The notes below the pieces were generated by a model. It worked only from the letters and a program-made list of their open reading frames with translations. It searched no databases and was not told the DNA's origin. Positions 1-5,295 of a DNA stretch of 7,094 nucleotides are shown piece by piece (position 1 is the stretch's first letter; each line of letters begins with the position of its first letter). Source of the DNA: Bryobacteraceae bacterium (GTDB lineage: Bacteria > Acidobacteriota > Terriglobia > Bryobacterales > Bryobacteraceae); contig JAICMB010000169.1 of the NCBI GenBank assembly GCA_025929455.1, forward strand, positions 1 to 7,094, given 5' to 3'. The position numbers and the translations under genes are program-made.

Positions 1-756
1 GGTCTTCAAACGGTTTTTACCAACAGAATTGGGTGGAGCACCTCATATCTAACGAAGGCAGGCGCGCTACGACGAGTTAAACGAGGTGTATTTAGGATCA
101 CGGATCGAGGTAAAGAGCTCCTTTCCGTGAACGCTCCGAAATTGAATCTGCAACACTTGTCGAAATATCCGGAGTTCGTTGCCTTCTACAGACGTGCGCG
201 AAACGGTGCAGTGGATGAAAAGAAGGCCGATGAGATTCAAACACCGGAAGAACAACTCGCGAACGCCTACAAGGCGGCGCGGGATTCCTTGGCGCACGAA
301 CTGTTGGAAACCGTCAGAAAGGCCTCGCCGGCATTTTTCGAGGAGCTTGTCGTTGAGTTGCTCGTGGCCATGGGCTACGGCGGATCGATCGAAGATGCCG
401 GCAAGGCGATTGGAAAGCCGGGTGATGCCGGAATCGACGGCATCATTAAGGAAGATAAGCTCGGCCTTGATGTCGTCTATGTTCAAGCGAAGCGCTGGTC
501 AGGTTGCGTCGGGCGGCCGGTGGTTCAGGCTTTCGCCGGTAGCTTGGAAGGCGCCCGCGCGCGAAAAGGCGTACTCATCACGACGTCGACGTTCTCGCAG
601 GACGCAATCGATTACGTTCAGAAAATAGAGAAGCGCATAGTACTTCTTAACGGCGAACAGTTAGCGGATCTCATGATCGACCATGATATCGGCGTAACCG
701 TCGCACAAACTTATAAGATTAAGCGCCTCGACTCGGACTACTTCGAGAACGCGTGA
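1..756 (+). CDS. mrr: Mrr-type restriction endonuclease, 5'-partial
   Basis: Type IV restriction enzyme of the Mrr family, expected to cut DNA carrying foreign methylation in the cytoplasm. The reading frame is open from base 1, so the gene starts outside the window; 251 residues are visible. The GTG at 127 is an internal valine, because the sequence before it encodes the end of the Mrr N-terminal winged-helix domain (fragment residues about 7-41, with NRIGW, a KAG turn, then RGVFRITDRG). The catalytic domain (about 105-235) carries GDAGIDG (Asp146) and VQAKRW (Gln162, Lys164), the D...QxK nuclease motif with the same spacing as I recall for E. coli Mrr, then GRPVVQAF, GVLITTS and a C-terminal LDSDYFE. 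From the family length (about 300) some 50 residues are missing upstream. All catalytic residues are present, so the enzyme is probably active. By eye it is richer in A+T than its neighbours, which fits a horizontally acquired defence gene. It ends 4 bp before the convergent gene. Family assignment is very secure; the methylation target cannot be read from sequence. Confidence 0.95.
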   Translation, partial: GLQTVFTNRIGWSTSYLTKAGALRRVKRGVFRITDRGKELLSVNAPKLNLQHLSKYPEFVAFYRRARNGAVDEKKADEIQTPEEQLANAYKAARDSLAHELLETVRKASPAFFEELVVELLVAMGYGGSIEDAGKAIGKPGDAGIDGIIKEDKLGLDVVYVQAKRWSGCVGRPVVQAFAGSLEGARARKGVLITTSTFSQDAIDYVQKIEKRIVLLNGEQLADLMIDHDIGVTVAQTYKIKRLDSDYFENA

Positions 757-760
757 ACGG

Positions 761-2593
761 CTACCAGATGTACTGCTTAGCGTCCTCGCGCCGATCGTAG
801 CTGTCCAGCACATGCACGACGCGCAGCTTCTTCAGCCGCGAAGGCGACAGCGCGCCCATGGGCACGTAAATGATGTGCCGGTTCAGCCGCCCCGCAATCG
901 ATTTGAAGATCGCGCGCGGCGGCTTTTTCGCCACGTAGACGACGTGCTTGTGCACGGAGTAGTCGAGCGCGGCCATCAACAGGCGCTCCGGCTTGCTCTC
1001 GGCGGAATCGTAGTCCGGGTCTGCCCACACGTCGAACATGCGGCGCGGCGGCAGCACCATCACAAAGCCGCCGTACTCGCCGCGCCCGATGCCAGGACCC
1101 ACGATGTGGTCGAACGGCTGCGTCGAATAGAACGCCATGTCGGATTCGTTCTGGTGCTCGCCGAGCCAGGTCGTCAGGTACGTGTAGCGGTCGTCGCGAT
1201 CTTCATCGAAAACCACCACCACTGCCCCGATGTCGCCCGCCACCTTGTCGAGTTGCCGTACGTAAATCTTGTTCTCGTGCCAGTTGCGGATGGTTTCACG
1301 CAGATCGATGCCGTCCAGGACCGACGTCGTGAACGGCTCCGTGCGCTGGCGCTCTTCGGAAAGCATGGCCTTGGCTTTTTTCTTCAGAAAGCGGCCATAA
1401 TTCTCGATCACCAAATCCTCCGGCGGATACGAGCAGATAGCGTTTCCGTCCGTCTGCCGCGCCCACTCTCCGGCAAACTTTTCTTTCTTGCGCTGCTTCA
1501 ACGGCGCAGGCAGCAGTACCTGCTTCATGCGCGGTAGCCGCCGCCGCAAGTGCAGGCGCTTGGTGTCCAGCCAGACCTCTTCGCCCGAGATATTCACGGT
1601 CTCGAGCAGTTCGCTCTCCTCGCGCTGCGCCGGGTAGCGGTTCGCCATCTGCCACACTTCCCAGCCGTAGTTGTCGTCCACGACCGAACGAGCTGCGACC
1701 GTGATGTCGAACACGCTCGCTACCAGCTCAGCGTTGATGGCGGCAAGATTACGCGTAAAGCGCGCCAGCATGCGCCGCTGCCAGTGCGCGATCTTGTCGC
1801 CGGTGTTGCGTTCGTACTCGGTCTCGGCTTCGCGCAGCAGGTCGTATTGAATTCTGGGGCGGTCCGGAAAATGCTCCGCCGCAACGCGCAGCGCTTCGTA
1901 GCGGTCCTGAAAATACGGATATTCGATGGTGATTTCGGCCAGACAATCGGGATGCGGATTCAGCAGGCGCGCATCGAACGGCGTGTGGCGGTGCGGCTCC
2001 TCCTGCGGTATTTCCATCGCATCCAGCAGCGGGTCCAGCATGTTGAGCGCAACCACGACCAGCGTGTTCGCGAGCGGGTCCGCGCCTTGCAGCTTCCACG
2101 CCATGCCCGCCGCATGTTCCGCAACTTCAGAAGTACGCGCTTGCGGATGCACGCGATAGGCTTCGATGTAGCGGTCGAGGCCAATGCGCGCGATCGAGTA
2201 CGTGTCCGGATAGACGGCGGGAAGATGCGGCTTGTCGGCCGTGTCGGGCTCGATAAAGACGATCTCCGCGTCGATTTCGAGCCCACTGCGAATGGCTTCG
2301 GTAAACGGATCGCAAGGCTCGACCGGGACGTAAATGCCGCGCTCGTCGTCGGTGGGATCGGGGTACAGAATCACGGACATCTCAGGCAAGCGTGCGAGCG
2401 CCTGCAGATACGCGTCTTCGAGCGCACCCGGCAACTCCAGCGCAACGACACTAGGGCGATGCCGCAGAATTGCGCGTCGCACTTCGAGCGCAAACTCCGC
2501 TTTGCCGGGAACCACCGGAAAATACATCAGATGTCCCCGGCGCAGACTTGCGGGGTCGAAGTTCAGCGCGGCGGATTCAGGTTCGTGGGACAT
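761..2593 (-). CDS. DUF5682-like large partner protein of a MoxR ATPase
   Basis: A 610-residue soluble protein with no signal peptide or membrane helix; function unknown. Residues about 18-118 have the layout of the DUF5682/TraB-ChaN-like N-terminal region as I remember it: a strand, a helix, RPSVVALELPG (47-56), LARLPEMSVILYPDP (66-80), a YVPVEPCDPFTEAI stretch (88-101) and a second strand IVFIEPD (111-117). The HG motif that usually follows the first strand is replaced by YFPVVPGK, so an enzymatic role is doubtful. A mostly helical middle (about 135-330) is followed by a basic stretch (345-375, including KQRKKEK) and a C-terminal alpha/beta domain (about 390-610) with strands GAVVVVFDED, GGFVMVLPP, HVVYVAKKPP and HIIYVP. 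The ATG at 2593 lies 17 bp inside the end of the AAA ATPase gene and has no strong ribosome site, so translational coupling is likely. Known DUF5682 proteins sit in MoxR/vWA clusters, and the position next to a MoxR gene is the main support for this link. Function as a client-specific partner or effector of the ATPase is inference. Confidence 0.75.
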   Translation of the reverse strand: MSHEPESAALNFDPASLRRGHLMYFPVVPGKAEFALEVRRAILRHRPSVVALELPGALEDAYLQALARLPEMSVILYPDPTDDERGIYVPVEPCDPFTEAIRSGLEIDAEIVFIEPDTADKPHLPAVYPDTYSIARIGLDRYIEAYRVHPQARTSEVAEHAAGMAWKLQGADPLANTLVVVALNMLDPLLDAMEIPQEEPHRHTPFDARLLNPHPDCLAEITIEYPYFQDRYEALRVAAEHFPDRPRIQYDLLREAETEYERNTGDKIAHWQRRMLARFTRNLAAINAELVASVFDITVAARSVVDDNYGWEVWQMANRYPAQREESELLETVNISGEEVWLDTKRLHLRRRLPRMKQVLLPAPLKQRKKEKFAGEWARQTDGNAICSYPPEDLVIENYGRFLKKKAKAMLSEERQRTEPFTTSVLDGIDLRETIRNWHENKIYVRQLDKVAGDIGAVVVVFDEDRDDRYTYLTTWLGEHQNESDMAFYSTQPFDHIVGPGIGRGEYGGFVMVLPPRRMFDVWADPDYDSAESKPERLLMAALDYSVHKHVVYVAKKPPRAIFKSIAGRLNRHIIYVPMGALSPSRLKKLRVVHVLDSYDRREDAKQYIW

Positions 2594-3416
2594 ACCGCAA
2601 TGCTTCGCCGCCGAGCGTCTCCATCACCGCCATGTGCAGCAGCGCCGAGGCGCGCACACTTGCGCCGCCCGCACCGTTCAGAGCAACTTTCAGCTTCATC
2701 GCAAAGCGCGCGATGTTGATGCCGTCGCGCACCGTGTAGGGCTCGTCCGCCGCATGCGCCTGCTGCAGAAAACCGGTCACGTAATTCAGGATGTGATCGT
2801 CGCCGAACGGCAGATTTTCTTTGAGTATGGCGAGTTCCTCGGCTTCGCCCGGGAAGTCGATCGTAATCTGCGGCTGCAGACGCGAGTGTATGTACTCCGG
2901 CAGATCGAACGTGGACGCGTCGTCGTTCATCGTCGCAACGAGCCGGAACTGGGGATCGGCTTTGATCTTGATCCCGGCTACGATCGATTCGACATAGCGC
3001 CGGTTATCGAGCAGCGGGGCGAGACTGGCCCAGCTCTTCTCGCTCATGCGATTGCCTTCGTCGAGAATTACGATGCCGCCGCGCAGCATGGCGGTGACCA
3101 GCGGCGAGGCCACATAGCGCAGCCGCGATTCGCCTTCGATGACTGGCGTAACGAGCAGGTCCTCAGGCCGCGTGTCGGCGGTCGCCTGCATGATATACAC
3201 CTCGCGGCCCAAGCGCTTTGCGGCCGCGTAGGCGAGCGTGGTTTTGCCGACGCCGGGTTTCCCGAGCAGGCGCGGGTTCATCGGCACATCGCGTGACTCG
3301 ATGACCAGCCAAGCGGCCAAAAGCTGGCGCATGGGCTCTTCCTGCCCCACCCAGTTCACCGCCAGTTCGTCGGGATGCGCCAGATGCAGCGGCACCCCTT
3401 CAATGTCGACGACCAT
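2577..3416 (-). CDS. MoxR-like AAA+ ATPase
   Basis: Cytoplasmic AAA+ ATPase of the MoxR/dynein-midasin-like group, which remodels or activates partner proteins using ATP. Numbering from the ATG at 3416 (279 residues): Walker A LGKPGVGKTT (51-60), a MoxR-type insert after ATADTRPEDLL (78-88), Walker B GIVILDEGNRM (114-124, Asp119-Glu120), sensor 1 VATMND (160-165), arginine finger in PEYIHSRL (Arg179) and sensor 2 YTVRDG (Arg230). All core residues are intact. It is the first gene of a two-gene operon with the 610-residue protein downstream, sharing 17 bp. Start choice is uncertain. The frame stays open to 3572, with other ATGs at 3482 and 3491, but these overlap the divergent selenoprotein gene. 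The 3416 start leaves a 64-bp divergent promoter region and begins just before the conserved-looking MVVDIEGVPLHLAHPDELAVNWVGQEE region. No good Shine-Dalgarno site precedes any of them. The family is very secure; the client is unknown. Confidence 0.9.
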   Translation of the reverse strand: MVVDIEGVPLHLAHPDELAVNWVGQEEPMRQLLAAWLVIESRDVPMNPRLLGKPGVGKTTLAYAAAKRLGREVYIMQATADTRPEDLLVTPVIEGESRLRYVASPLVTAMLRGGIVILDEGNRMSEKSWASLAPLLDNRRYVESIVAGIKIKADPQFRLVATMNDDASTFDLPEYIHSRLQPQITIDFPGEAEELAILKENLPFGDDHILNYVTGFLQQAHAADEPYTVRDGINIARFAMKLKVALNGAGGASVRASALLHMAVMETLGGEALRYVPRT

Positions 3417-3480
3417 AACACCATTGTAAGGACCGAACTTAGATAACGCAGCGCGCTGCGCTATATTCGTAACTTCAGCC
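3417..3480. promoter_or_regulatory. Divergent promoter region with 14-bp palindrome
   Basis: This 64-bp gap separates the leftward ATPase operon from the rightward selenoprotein gene. It contains a perfect palindrome CGCAGCGCGCTGCG at 3447-3460, extendable to an imperfect 22-bp dyad at 3443-3464, which could be an operator or simply a GC-rich dyad. A TATATT hexamer at 3462-3467 is a fair -10 element for the rightward gene and would give a leader of only about 7 nt before the ATG at 3481. No convincing -35 box accompanies it. If the ATPase actually starts at 3482, this segment is coding and the palindrome loses weight. Confidence 0.4.
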
Positions 3481-4038
3481 ATGCGAGCCATCTGTTTTAC
3501 CGTTCTTGCCGCCCTCTGTTTACCCGTGTTTGCCGGGCAGGTGCCGCGCAAGGCGCCGGATATCCAAGTCATGCTGCCGAACGGGCAACAAGTGACGTCG
3601 GCGCAGTTTCATGGCGACGTGCTCTGCGTGGCGTTCATCCTAACCACTTGACCGCATTGCCAAAAGGCCACTCAGGTCCTGAGTGCATTGCAATCTGAAC
3701 TGGGCGCGCGGGGTTTCCGAGTACTGGAAGGGACGATTAATCCGAATCCCGATGTCCCCGGCTTCATTGCGCGGTTCCATCCTACGTTTCCGGTGGGAAC
3801 GGCGGACCCGAACAAGGTATACGAATGGATGCAGCTCTCGCCGATCGTGCGCACGTTCGTTCCGTTCATCCTGTTCATCGACCGTGAGGGCGTGGTGCAG
3901 CGGGAGTTGACGGGCGGCGATCCGGGCATGGGCGACGCGGAAATGCAGCAGACCTTCCGCGACGAAGCGCTGAAGCTGTTAAACAGTCCGGAGCCGCGCA
4001 AGAGCACGGCGCCGCGCCGGCACAGACCGGCTAAGTAG
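3481..4038 (+). CDS. Secreted thioredoxin/TlpA-like selenoprotein (UGA-encoded Sec57, UxxC motif)
   Basis: Probable periplasmic thiol-disulfide oxidoreductase or peroxiredoxin-like protein of 185 residues, with an in-frame TGA at 3649-3651 read as selenocysteine. Residues 1-18 form a short signal peptide (MR, hydrophobic AICFTVLAALCLPVF, cleavage likely after VFA). The thioredoxin fold follows: KAPDIQVMLPNGQQV, strand DVLCVAFILTT, the active site U57-P-H-C60 followed by QKATQVLSALQSEL, then strand FRVLEGTINPNP, and TFVPFILFIDREGVVQ with the cis-proline at Pro128. The family normally has TTCPHCQ at the active site, so the TGA falls exactly on the resolving-pair cysteine codon. The frame is otherwise unbroken from the signal peptide to TAG at 4036, and both halves belong to one fold. 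A SECIS-like hairpin follows the TGA. Gene finders would start near 3688 (TTG) and lose the signal peptide and active site. The alternative is a nonsense mutation (TGC or TGT to TGA) or a sequencing error; the hairpin argues against this. No clear ribosome site; possibly a very short leader. Confidence 0.85.
3649..3694 (+). promoter_or_regulatory. Bacterial SECIS element following the Sec UGA
   Basis: Stem-loop inside the coding sequence expected to bind SelB and direct selenocysteine insertion at UGA 3649-3651. The upper stem pairs CACTCAG (3669-3675) with CTGAGTG (3679-3685), seven perfect pairs closing a GUC loop (or six pairs closing GGUCC). A lower stem pairs ATTGC (3656-3660) with GCAAT (3690-3694) across an asymmetric internal loop (8 and 4 nt). 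The 17-nt apical hairpin CACUCAGGUCCUGAGUG has the same length, and the same CAGGUC core at the tip, as the SelB-binding minihelix of E. coli fdhF as I remember it (GGUUGCAGGUCUGCACC). The conserved GU lies 24 nt after the UGA, slightly further than in fdhF but within the range described for bacterial SECIS elements. The base after UGA is C, the weak-termination context. No folding program was run; pairing was done by eye. Confidence 0.75.
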
Positions 4039-4073
4039 ATCAAAAAACGGCGGCTTGGACCTCTTCGCGATAG

Positions 4074-4079
4074 TAAAAT
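4074..4079 (+). promoter_or_regulatory. Possible -10 element for the GT2 cluster
   Basis: TAAAAT lies 6 nt before the TTG start at 4086, in the 47-bp gap after the selenoprotein stop. A TTGGAC at 4055-4060 resembles a -35 box, but its 13-bp spacing is too short for a normal sigma-70 promoter. If used alone, the element would give an essentially leaderless message, consistent with the lack of a Shine-Dalgarno site. There is no hairpin terminator for the upstream gene in this gap. Confidence 0.25.
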
Positions 4080-4085
4080 CATAGG

Positions 4086-5081
4086 TTGTCGTTCCCGCGG
4101 GTCACCGTAGTTGTTCCCACCCTGGCCGCCGATAGCGCGCTGGAGGACTGCCTGCGCTCGCTCGCCGAGCAAACGTTTCGCGAGTTCGATGTGGTGGTGG
4201 TCGATAACAGCGGCAAGCGGCGTGTTGCAGGGCGCCCGGGGCTATCGGTCATCTACAACGATTCGAACGTAGGTTTCGGCGGCGCGATCAATCAAGCGAT
4301 TGCGGCGTCGGGCGCGGCTTTCATTGCGACGTTGAACGATGATGCGGTCGCGCATACAGGCTGGCTGGCGGCGCTGGTGGAAGCGGCGTCAGCGCGTTAT
4401 GAGATCGGCATGTGCGCGAGCCAGATCAGGCTGGCCCGCGATGGGCGGCTCGATTCGGCGGGCATGTTGATTGGAGCGGACGGCAGCAGCAAGCAGCGAG
4501 GTCATCTGGAATGGCCGGGCCGCTACGCGCGCGCGGAGCATGCACTGTTTCCGAGCGGCTGCGCAGCGTTGTACAAGCGCGAGATGCTGGAGGAGATCGG
4601 GCTGTTCGATCCGTCGTTTTTTCTATATTGCGAGGACACCGATTTGGGCCTGCGCGCGCGCTGGGCGGCATGGGAATGCGTGTACGTTCCGGGCGCGGTG
4701 GTGGAGCACCGTTATTCGCATTCGGCCGGGCGCGCGTCGGCGTTGAAAGCGTATTATGTGGAGCGCAACCGTCTGTTTGTTGCGATCAAGAATTTGCCCG
4801 CGCCGTTGCTGGCGGCTGCGCCGTTTTATTCGGTGGCGCGATATTTTTGGCATGCGGTGTACGGCCTGCGCGGGCGCGGCGCGACTGCGGCGTTTCACGA
4901 CGGTGAGCAGCACGCGCTGCAATTGCCGGGATTAGTGTTGCGGGCGCACGTGGCGGCTCTGCGCGAGAGCCGCAGATTATGGCGCGCCCGCAGGCAGACA
5001 CGGCGGCGATTGACGCCACGTCAGTTCCGCGCGCTGTTGCGGCGTTACGCGATCGGCCCGCGCCAGGTGGCGGCGCAATGA
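4086..5081 (+). CDS. GT2 family glycosyltransferase, rhamnosyltransferase-like
   Basis: Inverting GT-A glycosyltransferase of family 2, WbbL/rhamnosyltransferase type, that transfers a nucleotide-activated sugar to a polysaccharide or lipid-linked acceptor at the cytoplasmic face of the membrane. The 331-residue protein begins with VTVVVPTLAAD (7-17), then VVVVDNSG (36-43), NDSNVGFGGAINQAI (58-72), the metal-binding LNDDA (83-87), an acceptor-loop region FPSGCAALYKREMLEEIGLFDPSFFLY (155-181) and the catalytic-type CEDTDLGLRAR (182-192), then VVEHRYSHSAG. From about 235 on there is a hydrophobic patch (PAPLLAAAPFYSVARYFWHAVYG) and a strongly basic C-terminus (RRLWRARRQTRRR), suggesting peripheral membrane attachment. 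The TTG start at 4086 is chosen because it sits directly before the first beta strand and no other start precedes it; the only purine-rich sequence (AGG) abuts the TTG. It is the first gene of the rightward envelope-glycan cluster. Sugar and acceptor cannot be assigned. Confidence 0.9.
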   Translation: MSFPRVTVVVPTLAADSALEDCLRSLAEQTFREFDVVVVDNSGKRRVAGRPGLSVIYNDSNVGFGGAINQAIAASGAAFIATLNDDAVAHTGWLAALVEAASARYEIGMCASQIRLARDGRLDSAGMLIGADGSSKQRGHLEWPGRYARAEHALFPSGCAALYKREMLEEIGLFDPSFFLYCEDTDLGLRARWAAWECVYVPGAVVEHRYSHSAGRASALKAYYVERNRLFVAIKNLPAPLLAAAPFYSVARYFWHAVYGLRGRGATAAFHDGEQHALQLPGLVLRAHVAALRESRRLWRARRQTRRRLTPRQFRALLRRYAIGPRQVAAQ

Positions 5082-5086
5082 GCGCC

Positions 5087-5130
5087 GTGGGGCAGGCGTT
5101 TACGCCTGCAGCGGGTCTCCAGACCCGCTC
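5087..5130 (+). repeat. Left arm of the composite repeat, two perfect dyads
   Basis: Dyad 1 is GCAGGCGT-TT-ACGCCTGC at 5092-5109; dyad 2 is AGCGGGTCT-CC-AGACCCGCT at 5110-5129. The two abut with no gap and both are perfect. It begins only 5 bp after the stop of the upstream glycosyltransferase gene, so it could also act as a transcript 3'-end stabiliser; no T-run follows, so it is not a classical rho-independent terminator. Confidence 0.8.
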
Positions 5131-5239
5131 TCGCGGGTTACGGATGACACGTGCCGGGTGCACGGTCGAAGGCCCGGCGCCGCCCGTGCCAGCACCCGGT
5201 ATGTCCGCAAGCGGATGCGAATGTATTTCAGGCGCGGAC

Positions 5240-5284
5240 GAGGCGGGCCTGGAGGGCCGCCGCAGGCGTGGACGCCCGCCCCAC
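5240..5284 (-). repeat. Right arm of the composite repeat, two imperfect dyads
   Basis: This is the left-arm sequence in reverse-complement order: GGCGGGCCT-GG-AGGGCCGCC at 5242-5261 and GCAGGCGT-GG-ACGCCCGC at 5262-5279, each with one mismatch. The arm ends at GCCCCAC, directly before the ribosome site of the next gene. Confidence 0.75.
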
Positions 5285-5290
5285 GGGGGA
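5285..5290 (+). promoter_or_regulatory. Ribosome binding site that fixes the start at 5296
   Basis: GGGGGA with a 5-nt gap to the ATG at 5296 is one of the few purine-rich start-proximal sites in the window. It supports 5296 over the upstream in-frame start at 5158, which would run through the palindromic repeat. It touches the end of the right repeat arm. Confidence 0.6.
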
Positions 5291-5295
5291 CAGCT

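Larger units (their letters stand above)
5087..5284. repeat. Composite palindromic repeat (BIME/MITE-like) between two glycosyltransferase genes
   Basis: The 214-bp gap (5082-5295) is almost filled by a 198-bp element with imperfect inverted ends: 5087-5130 and 5240-5284 are related as reverse complements, beginning GTGGGGC and ending GCCCCAC. Each arm consists of two dyads with a 2-nt spacer. In the left arm both are perfect; in the right arm each has one mismatch. Between the arms are CCGGGTGC (5154-5161) paired with GCACCCGG (5192-5199), and a further perfect dyad TCCGC-AA-GCGGA (5204-5215). Several hairpins in one unit, GC-rich and non-coding, resemble REP/BIME-type or small non-autonomous elements. 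The downstream gene's frame stays open through the right part (from 5158) but the predicted peptide there is low-complexity and not credible. No transposase is visible. Confidence 0.75.

Noticed and set aside
812..1537. Plus-strand open frame of 241 codons
   Set aside because: Antisense to the 610-residue protein gene; Arg/His-rich low-complexity product typical of a shadow frame in GC-rich DNA.
1550..2719. Plus-strand open frame of 389 codons
   Set aside because: Antisense across two confident minus-strand genes; composition biased to Arg and His with no domain pattern.
2334..3296. Plus-strand open frame of 320 codons
   Set aside because: Lies opposite the MoxR ATPase and the start of its partner gene, whose motifs are unmistakable; product shows no family features.
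3649..3651. UGA as a reassigned sense codon (alternative genetic code)
   Set aside because: TGA ends mrr (754-756), the ATPase gene (2577-2579, minus strand) and the first glycosyltransferase gene (5079-5081) at sensible C-termini, so UGA is a normal stop here.
3481..4038. Simple pseudogene from a nonsense mutation
   Set aside because: The only lesion is at the exact active-site cysteine codon, the rest of the frame is intact and a SECIS-like hairpin follows. It remains the main alternative but is less likely.
4039..4085. Rho-independent terminator after the selenoprotein gene
   Set aside because: There is an A-run but no stem followed by a T-run on the plus strand.
5087..5284. CRISPR array or tRNA cluster in the GC-rich gap
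   Set aside because: The repeats are inverted dyads rather than direct repeats with spacers, and no cloverleaf or TTCRA-type T-loop is seen.
5158..5295. N-terminal extension of the DPM1-like enzyme
   Set aside because: It would be encoded by the palindromic repeat, and the ATG at 5296 has a good ribosome site just before the conserved first strand.
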